Source: Polaribacter cellanae
GTDB taxonomy: Bacteria > Bacteroidota > Bacteroidia > Flavobacteriales > Flavobacteriaceae
DNA length: 64,000 nucleotides
Reading direction: 5' to 3'
NCBI RefSeq assembly: GCF_017569185.1
Contig: NZ_CP071869.1
Coordinates: forward strand, 3,944,501 to 4,008,500
Below are positions 38,557 to 48,284 of the stretch, piece by piece. The notes under the pieces were generated by a model. The model was not told the DNA's origin, searched no databases, and saw only the letters and a program-made list of their open reading frames with translations. Within the stretch, counting starts at the first letter, position 1. The number at the start of each line of letters is the position of its first letter. The translations under genes and the position numbers were made by a program.

Positions 38557-38775
38557 AATAACAAAAGTGCTTATGACATAATAGAATTATTCCGTTTAAA
38601 AAGAAAAGAATTTGCTGATTTTTTTTTCAGTATTGAATGTAAACTCAGGTTGCTTTTAAATATAAATATTCTTACAATATAACTTGTTTTAGTAAACTCA
38701 AAAGTTCTACAAAAAAACTAAAACATTTTGTTTAAAACACTAATTAACTACTAATTAAAAAGATACATAAAACAT

Positions 38776-41700
38776 ATGAAAATAGTATTAAAGTTAAAGA
38801 AAATTATTTCTTTTCCATTAAAATTTGATTTAAAAATGAAACTAACTACGTTTTTATTGATAGCCACGTTATTTCAGCTCCATGCAACAGTATCTCATGG
38901 ACAAAAGGTAAAAGTTACTTTAAATTTAGAAAAAGTAACTATGGAGAAAGTCTTAAATGAAATAGAATCTCAGACAGACTACAAATTTTTTTATAATTAT
39001 GATGAAATTAATTATAAAAAAATAGTTTCTGTAAACGCAAAAAAAGAACTACTATCTTCTGTTTTGAAGAATTTATTTACCAATTCTAAAATTACATTTG
39101 AAATTGTAAACAAGCAAATAGTACTTAAATCTGCAGAGAAAAATAGTATTGGTAAACTTCAGCAAAAACAAATTACAGGAGTTGTTAAAAGTTCGAAAGG
39201 AGAACCCTTAGTTGGCGTTTCTGTTCTTATTAAAGGAACCAGAAAAGGAGTTTCTTCAGACTTTGATGGAAATTATAAAATTAATGTTAGTAAAGGAAAA
39301 ACATTAGTTTTTAGCTCAATTGGTTATAAATTAAAAGAAGTGTTGGTAGGTGACTCTAATACTTTAAATGTTGTTTTAGAAGAAGATAAAGTAGCGCTTG
39401 AAGAAATTGTAGTAACAGGATACAGAAAAATTAAAGCGAATGAATTCGCAGGGGCATCTGCAAAAATTAAAATGGAGGATGCAAAAATAGGTGGAGTTTC
39501 TTCAGTAGATAAAATGTTACAAGGTCAAGTAGCAGGTGTACAAATAGAAACAAAATCTTCAGTTTTTGGTGCAGCACCAAAAATTAGAATTAGAGGAAAT
39601 TCTTCTATAACAGGTATAAATGAGCCTTTATGGGTTTTAGATGGTGTGGTACTGCAGACTCCTTTAAATATCGAACCTTCAGCCCTATACTCTGGCTCTG
39701 CTAGAAGTTTACTATCTAGTGTTATGAGTGGTGTAAACCCAGAAGATATACAAGATATTACAATATTAAAAGACGCTACTGCAACAGCTTTATATGGAAC
39801 CAAGGCAGTAAATGGAGTAATTGTAATTACAACAAAAAGAGCAAAAAAGGGAGATAAACTTAAGGTAAACTACAATTCTGTATATACCTACAGAGTAAAA
39901 CCTTCGATAAATAATTTTGATATTTTAGACTCTCATGAGGAAACCAATATTCATGAGCAGCTTTTTAGAATTTATCAAGCAGAATTATTAAATTATTCTG
40001 CACGAAACGAAGGTGCATATACAAGATTATTAAACCAAAGAAATCGTAAGGAAATTAATCAAAGTCAATTTCTTCGTGGATTAAGAAGTATAAAATCCGT
40101 AAATACAGATTGGTTCGATGTCTTATTTAAAAACCCTGCTTCACACCAACAACAACACAGTATCTCCATTTCTAATGGAGGAGAGAAATCTTCTGGTCGT
40201 TTATCTTTAAGTTATTTAAAAGACCCTGGTTATACTTTAGGAGAAAATGTAAGTAGATATACTATTAATTATTCTACAAAATATTATTTTAATGATAAGT
40301 TTTCTGTAGAAGCATTAATTAAGCACTCCAATCGTAAACAAAGAAACCCAGGTAGTAGAGTAAATCCTTATAATTATGCTCTAAACACATCAAGAGCTAT
40401 GAGACCTTATGATGATAATGGAAATTTTGAATATTACAAAAAGAACTATGCTCCTTTTAATATTATTAAAGAAATAGAAAACGACTATATAGATATTAAC
40501 TCTAAAGATTTGAATTTACAAGTTCAATTAGATTATAAACCAAAAGACAATTTAAGTTTTAAAGTTTTAGCCAATAGAACTACTATAACTTCATCTATAG
40601 TCTCTGCAGCAACAGAAAACTCTTCATATGCTCAGTCTTTTAGAACTACAAATTTTAATATTATAAATAGAAACGGTCGTTTATATCAAGACCCAAATAA
40701 ACCCTCTAATGCATTGCCAGAAACTACGCTTCCTATAGGTGGTTTTTTAGATCAAACCAATGCAGAAACTGTTTCAACTACATTTAGAGCACAAGCAGAT
40801 TATACAGTATTTAGAAATAACTTACATAAATTAAATGTTTTTGGTGGTTCAGAAATTATACAAAGCAAATCTTCAGAAACAAGTTTTAAAGGATTTGGTT
40901 ACATATTCGAATCTGGAACTCCAATTCCAAATGAACTAGCCCTAATTAAATCTATTAGAGATAACGACGAAAATTATTACAATACTGCAATTTTTAGAAG
41001 AAATCAGGTTTCTTTTTATGGTAGTTTAATTTATACATTAAAAAATCGTTATAATTTTACAGCTTCTTTGAGAAATGACGCGACCAATGTTTCAGGTACA
41101 TCAACCAGAAATAGGTTTTTACCAACATGGGTAGCTGCAGGTGCTTGGACAGTAACTAACGAACCATTTATGGAAAATCAAGATATTTTTTCTAATTTAA
41201 AACTTCGTGTTTCTTATGGTTTAAGAGGTAATGCAGGAAATAGAGGGCCAGATTTGGTGGCTTTTTATGGTTTAAAATCTAGAATATATCCTTCATATAA
41301 CGAATTATCTATAGATATAAGACAGCCAGAAGTCTCAGATTTAGATTTTGAAAAAGAACATATTTTTAATGCAGGACTAGACGCCTCTTTCTTAAAATAT
41401 TTAAATATTACATTTGAATACTATCATCGTAAAAACTTTGATCTTGTAGGCTTAAAAACGGTTCCACTTTCGTTAGGTTACGATAGTAAGTTAATTAATT
41501 GGGCAACAATGACAAACCAAGGTTTAGAACTTTCGTTAAAAGTAAGTCCTATAAAAATAACAGATGATTTGAATGTGAGCGGAAGTTTTAATATAGGTTA
41601 TAATAAAAACGAAGTTGTGTCTAATTACTTCGGAGATAACCCAACTACTTTTAGAGCCACAAGAATTAATGGTTTCCCGTTTCAAAATAAACCTTTAACA

Positions 41701-42372
41701 GGTCTTTATTCATACAAATTTGCAGGATTAGATGCTAATGGTTTGGCTCAATATTTCGATGCAAAAGGAAATAAAATACATGGTTTTAATAGATCAGATA
41801 AAGATTATGGTAATATAGAGTACCAAGGTAGTAGAGACCCATTGTATTCAGGTGGTTTTTCTACTAGTTTAAATTATAAAGGATTAACACTTACAGGACT
41901 ATTTACTTTTGCAGCAGGTAATGTTGTTCGAAAGAGCGACTTTTATAGAAGAAATAACATTCAAACACTATTTAGAGACGATTTTAATGTTCCTGGAGAT
42001 TATAAAGATAGATGGCAGGCTCCTGGTAATGAGTCTTATACAAACATCCCTAGATTAACAGATAATACAGATGCTACTTTTTACGCAGGTCAAGGTATTT
42101 TTGGAACTCAATATGAAGCCTATAATAAAAGTAATATTAGAACCGTTGATGCATCTTATGTAAGACTTAGAAATGTTTCTTTAAAATACGCTTTCCCTAA
42201 ACTACTTACAGATATTCTTAAAGTAGATTATTTAAGCATGAGACTAGAAGCTACAAATGTTGCTTTGTTTGCATCTAAGAAATTAAGAGGGCAAGATCCT
42301 GAAACATTATTAGAGGGTACCAATATTCCGCCAGTAAAGTCGCTTTCATTAGCCATAAATCTAGGATTTTAA
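38776..42372 (+). CDS. SusC/RagA-family TonB-dependent transporter (locus C)
   Basis: 1198 residues. Signal region to ~43 (ending VSHGQ), STN ~45-118, carboxypeptidase-regulatory-like domain ~132-208 (VGVSVLIKGTRKGVSSDFDG), TonB-box area (LEEIVVTGYRKIKAN), plug ~218-355 (EDIQDITILKDATATALYGT) and barrel. The N-terminal ~110 residues are clearly like those of the locus B SusC. Its susD starts 21 bp downstream. Regulation is expected through its STN domain, the FecR at 37372 and the sigma factor at 36504. Confidence 0.95.
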   Translation: MKIVLKLKKIISFPLKFDLKMKLTTFLLIATLFQLHATVSHGQKVKVTLNLEKVTMEKVLNEIESQTDYKFFYNYDEINYKKIVSVNAKKELLSSVLKNLFTNSKITFEIVNKQIVLKSAEKNSIGKLQQKQITGVVKSSKGEPLVGVSVLIKGTRKGVSSDFDGNYKINVSKGKTLVFSSIGYKLKEVLVGDSNTLNVVLEEDKVALEEIVVTGYRKIKANEFAGASAKIKMEDAKIGGVSSVDKMLQGQVAGVQIETKSSVFGAAPKIRIRGNSSITGINEPLWVLDGVVLQTPLNIEPSALYSGSARSLLSSVMSGVNPEDIQDITILKDATATALYGTKAVNGVIVITTKRAKKGDKLKVNYNSVYTYRVKPSINNFDILDSHEETNIHEQLFRIYQAELLNYSARNEGAYTRLLNQRNRKEINQSQFLRGLRSIKSVNTDWFDVLFKNPASHQQQHSISISNGGEKSSGRLSLSYLKDPGYTLGENVSRYTINYSTKYYFNDKFSVEALIKHSNRKQRNPGSRVNPYNYALNTSRAMRPYDDNGNFEYYKKNYAPFNIIKEIENDYIDINSKDLNLQVQLDYKPKDNLSFKVLANRTTITSSIVSAATENSSYAQSFRTTNFNIINRNGRLYQDPNKPSNALPETTLPIGGFLDQTNAETVSTTFRAQADYTVFRNNLHKLNVFGGSEIIQSKSSETSFKGFGYIFESGTPIPNELALIKSIRDNDENYYNTAIFRRNQVSFYGSLIYTLKNRYNFTASLRNDATNVSGTSTRNRFLPTWVAAGAWTVTNEPFMENQDIFSNLKLRVSYGLRGNAGNRGPDLVAFYGLKSRIYPSYNELSIDIRQPEVSDLDFEKEHIFNAGLDASFLKYLNITFEYYHRKNFDLVGLKTVPLSLGYDSKLINWATMTNQGLELSLKVSPIKITDDLNVSGSFNIGYNKNEVVSNYFGDNPTTFRATRINGFPFQNKPLTGLYSYKFAGLDANGLAQYFDAKGNKIHGFNRSDKDYGNIEYQGSRDPLYSGGFSTSLNYKGLTLTGLFTFAAGNVVRKSDFYRRNNIQTLFRDDFNVPGDYKDRWQAPGNESYTNIPRLTDNTDATFYAGQGIFGTQYEAYNKSNIRTVDASYVRLRNVSLKYAFPKLLTDILKVDYLSMRLEATNVALFASKKLRGQDPETLLEGTNIPPVKSLSLAINLGF

Positions 42373-42393
42373 TAAACTAAAAAATAAAAAAAG

Positions 42394-43830
42394 ATGAAGC
42401 AATTATTTAATTATTTAATACTATTTTGTTTACTATTATCTTATTCTTGTTCCGATTTGTTAGAAGAAAAAGTAGATAATCGTACCTTAATTACCTCTTT
42501 AGATGAAATAGAGTATGGAGTGGCAAATTTAGCCCCAAGAGCAGATTACTTGTTTACAGATTTAATGAGTGATGATTATACTTTCAAGAATATTGCAGGG
42601 GGAGTTAATGGTACTCTTAGAGATCAAGTTAGACCTATTTATGAATTTACGGTAACAAAACAAAGTTTAACAAAAACTAGCTTTATCTCAAGTGGTTTTA
42701 GTCCATACATGGCTTGGCGTCGCTATTATTATAGAATTAACAACGCTTGGTTAATGTTAAAAAAAATAGAAGAATACAAACCTCAAAGTAACTCAGAGAA
42801 AGAAAGATTACTTAATGCAAAATCAGAATGCTTAGCAATAAAAGCATACTGTAACTTTATGTTGGTAAATCTTTATGCAAAACAATATGATGCAAGCACT
42901 GCATCTTCTGACTTTGGTCCTCCTTTTATAGACGGCTATTCAGCAAAATCAGTAGAAATTTTTCCACAAAAATCAGTTGAGTTTTATTACAATAATATCG
43001 AAAAAGACTTATTAGAAGCTTTAAAAGGTATTAATGACGATAAACGTATAAACAAACTGCATTTTAACACGGTGTCAATAAAAGCGTTATTGAGTAGATT
43101 GTACCTTTACAAGAAAGATTGGAAAAAATGTATAAAATATAGTTCTGAAACTTTAGAAGAAAACAATAAATTATTAGCTATTAATAAATTAATAGACAAA
43201 TATATTGTTCAAAAAAATGATCTTACAGAGTATAGTAAACAGTATTTTAATCCAGACCAAGAATCTTATATTCAGGTTTCAGATAATACTTTTCAATTAA
43301 TTTCCTATTTTTATTCAGGGTTCTATCCTTACCCAATTCAAGAATTTGCAGGTAATGTAGGTTTTGCTTTTTACGTTATAAGAACATCTCCTTTATTTAA
43401 TGATATTATAGCAGATAAATGGTTGTACTTAGAAAGTAGAGGTAGCCAAAGATTACAAATAATGATGCCTTTATTTACAGTTGACGAAGTTGTTTTAAAC
43501 AGAGCAGAGGCATATATTTATAATAACCAATTTGCAGAAGCTAAAGCAGAAATTTCAAAGATATTAGATTTAGACGTATATAGAAACCTTACAAAACGTA
43601 AAGCAGATTTAAATGCGATAAATACAAAAGAAGGTTTAACAAAATTTTTATTAGAAACAAGAAGACTTCGCTTTTTTTGTGAGGGAATGAGATGGTTTGA
43701 TTTAAAACGATACCAACTTCCAATTACACATACAAGTGATGCTGGTGAATTTAAAATAGACGGAACAAACCCTTCAGACTATGTAATAAAACCACCTGTA
43801 GAAGAAATAGACTTTAGAGATTACAAATAA
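42394..43830 (+). CDS. RagB/SusD-family outer-membrane lipoprotein (locus C)
   Basis: A 478-residue lipoprotein (LLLSYSCSDLLEEKVDNR). It has SusD helical repeats (AKSECLAIKAYCNFMLVNLY), a central variable region and the C-terminal RagB/SusD part (DEVVLNRAEAYIYNNQFAEA; ETRRLRFFCEGMRWFDLKRY). Members next to TIGR04549-type metallohydrolases form a recognised subgroup, and this one is followed by exactly such a gene. A long hairpin (43846-43895) separates the two and may set their relative expression. Confidence 0.92.
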   Translation: MKQLFNYLILFCLLLSYSCSDLLEEKVDNRTLITSLDEIEYGVANLAPRADYLFTDLMSDDYTFKNIAGGVNGTLRDQVRPIYEFTVTKQSLTKTSFISSGFSPYMAWRRYYYRINNAWLMLKKIEEYKPQSNSEKERLLNAKSECLAIKAYCNFMLVNLYAKQYDASTASSDFGPPFIDGYSAKSVEIFPQKSVEFYYNNIEKDLLEALKGINDDKRINKLHFNTVSIKALLSRLYLYKKDWKKCIKYSSETLEENNKLLAINKLIDKYIVQKNDLTEYSKQYFNPDQESYIQVSDNTFQLISYFYSGFYPYPIQEFAGNVGFAFYVIRTSPLFNDIIADKWLYLESRGSQRLQIMMPLFTVDEVVLNRAEAYIYNNQFAEAKAEISKILDLDVYRNLTKRKADLNAINTKEGLTKFLLETRRLRFFCEGMRWFDLKRYQLPITHTSDAGEFKIDGTNPSDYVIKPPVEEIDFRDYK

Positions 43831-43845
43831 ATAACCAAAAAACAA

Positions 43846-43895
43846 GTGGTGCAATATGTTACTTTTCTTTAATGTATATGTTCATATTGCATCAC
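43846..43895 (+). promoter_or_regulatory. Long hairpin between susD and metallohydrolase genes
   Basis: GTGGTGCAATATG (43846-43858) pairs with CATATTGCATCAC (43883-43895), 13 pairs with one G-T, around a 24-base loop. There is no T-run, so it is not a plain terminator. It could reduce read-through or protect mRNA ends, giving susCD and downstream genes different levels. Confidence 0.5.
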
Positions 43896-43921
43896 ACAGT
43901 TTTTTAATTAAAATAATAAAA

Positions 43922-44866
43922 ATGAGAAAAAAAATAATTTTTACAGCAGTAATGTTGTTAATAGCAGTATTCTTTATAAAATGTAAAGAATCAAACACTT
44001 TAGACGTGCCAGAACAAAAACAAGAGATTACGTTTGATGATACACCTTTAGGAAAAAAACTGAAGTATATGTATGAAAAATACGATGCTATTATTAGTTA
44101 TAAATGGGATAGAAATGTTTTTGCTCAGAATGCATTAGCAGACCCAGCAGCTGAAGAAGATGTGCTACCTTATGTAGAGATGATGGAGGAAGTGTTTTTT
44201 AAAGCAATAGAAAAAGTACAAACCAAAAAGACAGATTTTGCAAACAAAGAAACACCACTAAACTTTTACCTTATAGGAAGTGGTATTAATTACGGAGAAG
44301 GAGGTAATTTTGGTGAAGGAACAGTTGGTCAGGCAGGAAATATCCAGCCAAATAGATTAACATTAGGAGGTTTAACAGAGTATGGAAACCTTATTCGTAA
44401 TGGCTCTGAAGATAAGTTTATTGAAGCCAGTATCGATAGAAGTGCTTTCGGGTTTCCTGCAGAAGGAGGTTTAGCAGGGTTTCTTTATCATGAATTTACA
44501 CACTATATAGATGCCAAACACGATATTCCAAAAGGGTTTGAAAAACCAGCGTTCGATAACTATTTAAGAGGTACAAGTGCATACACAAGAGTAAAATATA
44601 ATGATGCAAGAAAAAAAGGGTTTATGTTACCTTATGGGATGCAAAATGAACACGAAGATTTTGCAACCTATGTACAAGTTTTAGTGTGGAAAGACAGAAA
44701 AACAATAGAAGATAACTACGTGTTAAGCAATGCTACTAAAGAAAAATTAAAACTTGTTTACGACTATTACTTAGAAAAAGGATTAGATTTATATAAACTT
44801 AGAGATTATTTGCACTCAGATGAGCTTAGAGAAAAGCTTTTAAAAATAAAAGAAAAGTACAAATAA
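43922..44866 (+). CDS. Substrate import-associated zinc metallohydrolase lipoprotein (TIGR04549-like)
   Basis: A 314-residue lipoprotein. I chose the ATG at 43922 because it opens a signal peptide with lipobox-like FFIKCKES; the upstream ATG at 43856 would extend through the hairpin loop. The zinc-binding HEFTH is at residues 190-194, in GFLYHEFTHYIDAKHD, and a downstream NEHEDFATYVQ supplies acidic residues. This pattern fits the TIGR04549/Peptidase_Mx1 family, found with SusCD pairs. The activity is inferred to be peptide cleavage at the cell surface. Confidence 0.86.
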   Translation: MRKKIIFTAVMLLIAVFFIKCKESNTLDVPEQKQEITFDDTPLGKKLKYMYEKYDAIISYKWDRNVFAQNALADPAAEEDVLPYVEMMEEVFFKAIEKVQTKKTDFANKETPLNFYLIGSGINYGEGGNFGEGTVGQAGNIQPNRLTLGGLTEYGNLIRNGSEDKFIEASIDRSAFGFPAEGGLAGFLYHEFTHYIDAKHDIPKGFEKPAFDNYLRGTSAYTRVKYNDARKKGFMLPYGMQNEHEDFATYVQVLVWKDRKTIEDNYVLSNATKEKLKLVYDYYLEKGLDLYKLRDYLHSDELREKLLKIKEKYK

Positions 44867-45104
44867 ATTACCAAAGATTTTAAAATTTTGTATTTATTAA
44901 TCCAATAACTAAAGTTCTTTTTGTTTTATAGATAATAATAACAAGACATAGTAGAGCAAATAAATACAAATATTTATTTAAACTTTATGTTGAATAAATA
45001 GTAAATAAAAATTAGTTATTGTTTTGGAATATTCTTTTAAAAAATATTTCTAATTTTTAAAAAGAATCTTTTTCGATAAATAACACCACTTAAAACTAAA
45101 AAAA

Positions 45105-46076
45105 ATGAAAACAAAAATACAGTTACTATTGCTATTAGTATGTTTGGTTTTGGTTTCTTCTTGTGAAGCTGATTTCGATAATAGTATACCAGAAGGACAA
45201 GCAGATATAACAAAAAGCCACCAGAAATTAAAGCAAATACTTCTTTCAAAAGAAAAAGAAGGTAATATTTGGGTTACAACACCTATGAAGTTCAAAAAGG
45301 AATATAGATATATGTTTGGACGTTGGAAAAACGGGGATATTGTTACGCCTTATTTTGTAGGATATGATTTTAAAGACGATGGAGGTGTGAAAATTTATGC
45401 AACTATAAGACAAGCAGATTTTCAAACAAAATCAAATCAAAAAGATATTTTACACGATAATCCTAACACTTATGAGGTAAGAGGAGAATTAAGAAGTGAA
45501 TTAGCTATTTTAAGTAAAGGAGTTTTATCTCAATTTAAGAGAGAGAAACTTATGGATTTTGATTATAGAGTAGAACAGTTTGAAGAAAATAAAATAGATT
45601 TAGCAACATTTTATTCTAAAGTTATTACTCCAAAATTTTCTTTAATACCTTACAATGCAGAGAAGTTTTTTAGCTTTGCTAAAGTATGTGAGTACTTATA
45701 TGACGAAGATGGTACTTATTCCACTGTAATAGAATCAAGTCGTGCTCCATATAAAATATTTATTGAGAATGAAAAAGGTGCACAGGAATTGGTTAGTTTT
45801 CCAAATAGAAACCCAAATTCTTATGCTACCGTGATTTCTGAAATTATTCATCAAAATTATGATGCAGATAAAGAATTATTGGGTTTCAAAATTACAGACG
45901 ATATTAAAAAAATAGAAAAGGGGCTTAAGTTTTTTGCAAGTAAGTTGGTAACTTATAAAATAAAATATTTAGAAGTTGAAAATTTTGCGCCTGATAAGAT
46001 TGTGTTAAAATCGTATGATTCTCCATCAGACAAAACAGATACAGACAAGGTGTATAAAATTATTATTGAATATTAA
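45105..46076 (+). CDS. Uncharacterised lipoprotein of SusCD locus C
   Basis: A 323-residue protein with a clear lipoprotein signal (LLLVCLVLVSSCEADFDNS). The rest is soluble and polar, with no motif I can name. It begins in a style seen in DUF4302-like lipoproteins that accompany TIGR04549 genes (a short repeatless helix, then YFVGYDFKDDGGVKIYATI), but I cannot confirm that family. It lies 238 bp after the metallohydrolase gene in AT-rich DNA and ends just before a strong terminator, so it closes locus C. A surface accessory or ligand-binding role is a guess from context. Confidence 0.7.
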   Translation: MKTKIQLLLLLVCLVLVSSCEADFDNSIPEGQADITKSHQKLKQILLSKEKEGNIWVTTPMKFKKEYRYMFGRWKNGDIVTPYFVGYDFKDDGGVKIYATIRQADFQTKSNQKDILHDNPNTYEVRGELRSELAILSKGVLSQFKREKLMDFDYRVEQFEENKIDLATFYSKVITPKFSLIPYNAEKFFSFAKVCEYLYDEDGTYSTVIESSRAPYKIFIENEKGAQELVSFPNRNPNSYATVISEIIHQNYDADKELLGFKITDDIKKIEKGLKFFASKLVTYKIKYLEVENFAPDKIVLKSYDSPSDKTDTDKVYKIIIEY

Positions 46077-46099
46077 TATTATTTTACTAAAGTCCACCA

Positions 46100-46135
46100 A
46101 ATAACTCACTAAAATTTTAGTGAGTTATTTTTTTT
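46100..46135 (+). terminator. Intrinsic terminator ending SusCD locus C
   Basis: AATAACTCACTAAAA pairs with TTTTAGTGAGTTATT in a near-perfect palindrome centred at 46114/46115, followed by a run of eight or more T. It lies about 25 bp after the last locus C gene. Confidence 0.9.
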
Positions 46136-46229
46136 GATAGACAGTTTGTTGTTTTAAAGCCAAAGTTGGTGTTTTCGACTGCACTCAGCATAAATTTCTC
46201 TTCTCAATTAATTTAATTTATCAAACAAA

Positions 46230-46259
46230 AAAAGTCCCAAAAATTAATTTGAGACTTTT
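46230..46259 (-). terminator. Intrinsic terminator downstream of tRNA-Thr
   Basis: AAAAGTCCCAAA (46230-46241) pairs with TTTGAGACTTTT (46248-46259) with one mismatch. On the minus strand it is followed by a T-run. It lies ten bases after the 3' end of the tRNA. Confidence 0.8.
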
Positions 46260-46268
46260 CAATTTAAG

Positions 46269-46342
46269 AGCCGATGGAGGGACTCGAACCCACGACCTGC
46301 TGATTACAAATCAGCTGCTCTAGCCAGCTGAGCTACATCGGC
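46269..46342 (-). tRNA. tRNA-Thr (anticodon TGT)
   Basis: The minus strand folds into a full cloverleaf of 74 nt. The acceptor stem is GCCGATG/CATCGGC with discriminator T. The D arm contains AGCTCAGCTGG. The anticodon stem is GCTGA/TCAGC with loop TTTGTAA, giving anticodon TGT. The T arm contains GTGGGTTCGAGTCCC. The 3' CCA is not encoded. A terminator follows. Confidence 0.96.
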
Positions 46343-46415
46343 TTTTTGTTTTAACGAGCGCAAATTAAAAACAAAAATTAAAATTAACCTAAACAAAATT
46401 GCTTTTTTTGCATAA

Positions 46416-46444
46416 AAAAAGCTTCAAAATAAATTGAAGCTTTT
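46416..46444 (-). terminator. Intrinsic terminator of the light/stress gene string
   Basis: AAAAAGCTTCAA and TTGAAGCTTTT form a hairpin around AATAAA. On the minus strand a T-run follows. It lies 18 bp beyond the stop of the SnoaL-like gene. Confidence 0.8.
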
Positions 46445-46461
46445 ATAACAAGAAGAATAAA

Positions 46462-46824
46462 TTACATTGTATAGAAAAATTGCTCTTTAGCAATTTTTCC
46501 ATTCTGTACTTCGAAAACGCAAACTTCGTCCATTTGTTGTCTTCCTCTACTTTTAAATGTTACATCGAAACTCATTTTGCTTGTAAAATGGTTGTCTGCA
46601 ACTACAGGTTCAGAAATTTCGCTACTGTGAAATTCCACGACATCCTCTAACCATTGCTTGCTTTTTTCGAAGACATTTTGTTTTCCAGAAACAACTTCAC
46701 CATAAGGAACGCCAGGCATTTCTCTACTAACCACATTGTCTGCATACAATTCTGTAATGCATTCTAAATTTTTTCCTTCTTGGCACATTTGGCGCCATTT
46801 GTTTGCAACTTCTAAAGTATTCAT
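46462..46824 (-). CDS. SnoaL-like / NTF2-fold small protein
   Basis: 120 residues starting at MNTLEVANKWRQMCQEGKNL; an ATG 12 codons earlier would add unrelated residues. The layout (helical start, ITELYADNVVSREMPG, then FHSSEISEPVVADNHFTSKM, F-V---GKI--EQFFY) is that of the SnoaL/NTF2-like superfamily, a cone-shaped fold used for small-molecule binding or isomerisation. The ligand is unknown. It follows the CPD photolyase gene by 37 bp on the same strand and ends the cluster before a terminator. Confidence 0.82.
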   Translation of the reverse strand: MNTLEVANKWRQMCQEGKNLECITELYADNVVSREMPGVPYGEVVSGKQNVFEKSKQWLEDVVEFHSSEISEPVVADNHFTSKMSFDVTFKSRGRQQMDEVCVFEVQNGKIAKEQFFYTM

Positions 46825-46861
46825 AATTTTATATTTTGGTTCGACTTTAAAGTTAAGCAAA

Positions 46862-48166
46862 TTAATTTAATGCTTCTTTATAGGTTTTTAAACAACGTTC
46901 TCTTGCTTCTTTATGATCTACAATTTCTTTGGCATACGTAAGTTCTTGAAATTCTGGCACCCATTTTTTAATGTATTTTAAATCTTTATCGAACTTTTTA
47001 ATTTGAGTTGTTGGGTTAAAAATTCTAAAATACGGAGATGCATCTACACCAGAACCTGCAACCCATTGCCAATTACCAACATTACTTGCCATTTCGTAAT
47101 CGTGTAATTTTTCTGCAAAATAAGCTTCTCCCCATCTCCAATCGATTAACAAATGTTTGCATAGAAAACTTCCTACCAACATTCTAACTCTGTTATGCAT
47201 AAAACCAGTTTCGTTTAATTGACGCATTCCTGCATCTACTAAAGGATATCCAGTTTGGCCTTCGCACCATTTTTTAAATTCTTTTTCGTTATTTCGCCAT
47301 TCAATTCTGTCGTATTTTTGTTTGAAGGCTTCTTTGTGTGTTTTTGGGAAATGCCATAAAATTTGCATAAAAAATTCTCGCCAAATTAATTCTTGCCAAA
47401 AAATTTCGTTTTTTTCTGAAGTGGCTTTTTTAATCATTTTTCGAATACTAACCGTTCCAAATCGTAAATGTGGTCCTAATTTAGAAGTGGCGTTTTTCGC
47501 AGGAAAATTACGTGTGTCTTCGTACTCTTGAATTAAAGTAGGCGTAACATCGTAATCGTCTATTTTTTGTTTGGATTTTGTAAAACCTAAATCAGATAAT
47601 GAAACATTGGGTAAACGCGTATTTTTTATCAAGTTTTTTAAGAAAGAATTGGTGTAGTAAATATCTAAATTATAGGTTTTAAACTGTTCTTTCCAAACTT
47701 TCATATAAGGAGTATATACCACATAAGGGTTTCCATCTTTTTTTACAACTTCATCTTTTTCAAAAATTACTTGGTCTTTAAAAGTCTTAAAATGGATGTT
47801 ATTATCTACTAATAATTTTTCAATTTCTTCGTCTCTTTCTTTTGCATAGGGTTCGTAATCTCTATTTGTAAAAACGGTATCTATTTTATAATCTTTTATT
47901 AAATTTTGATAAATCTCTTTTGGAGTTCCATAAAAAATAGCCAAACTACTGTCGTTTTCATCTTGTAAGGTTTTTCTCATTTTTTGCAATTCATCAAAAA
48001 TAAAGGTGACTCTTGCATCGTTTTTTGGTAGTTTGTCTAAAATATTTTCATCAAAAATAAAAATAGGAAGCACAGGATACTCACTTTTTAAAGCGTTGTA
48101 AAAACCGATATTATCATCTAATCTTAAATCTCTTCGAAACCAAAAAATATTTATTTTGTTTTTCAT
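46862..48166 (-). CDS. Deoxyribodipyrimidine photolyase (CPD class I type)
   Basis: A 434-residue flavoprotein that uses blue light to split UV-made cyclobutane pyrimidine dimers. The N-terminal antenna domain starts INIFWFRRDLRLDDN. The C-terminal FAD domain has WQELIWREFFMQILW, then GYPLVDAGMRQLNETGFMHN, LLIDWRWGEAYFAEKLHDYE and NVGNWQWVAGSGVDASPYFR, which are class I CPD-photolyase signatures. The length is typical. It is one of three photolyase/cryptochrome genes within 11 kb, all on the minus strand. A 118-bp gene-free gap lies upstream. Confidence 0.94.
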   Translation of the reverse strand: MKNKINIFWFRRDLRLDDNIGFYNALKSEYPVLPIFIFDENILDKLPKNDARVTFIFDELQKMRKTLQDENDSSLAIFYGTPKEIYQNLIKDYKIDTVFTNRDYEPYAKERDEEIEKLLVDNNIHFKTFKDQVIFEKDEVVKKDGNPYVVYTPYMKVWKEQFKTYNLDIYYTNSFLKNLIKNTRLPNVSLSDLGFTKSKQKIDDYDVTPTLIQEYEDTRNFPAKNATSKLGPHLRFGTVSIRKMIKKATSEKNEIFWQELIWREFFMQILWHFPKTHKEAFKQKYDRIEWRNNEKEFKKWCEGQTGYPLVDAGMRQLNETGFMHNRVRMLVGSFLCKHLLIDWRWGEAYFAEKLHDYEMASNVGNWQWVAGSGVDASPYFRIFNPTTQIKKFDKDLKYIKKWVPEFQELTYAKEIVDHKEARERCLKTYKEALN

Positions 48167-48284
48167 TTTTGCAATTTTTTATTCAGTTTTAATGGAGAAT
48201 TGTGGTAGTTACACAATTTTATTATAATCAACTTTACGTCTAACGTCTTATGTGTAAAGTCGAAAAGCGAAAGCATCTTATGTC

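Noticed and set aside
45037..45295. Two minus-strand frames opposite the start of the locus C lipoprotein
   Set aside because: They are antisense shadows of a gene with a clear signal peptide; composition and position fit no independent gene.
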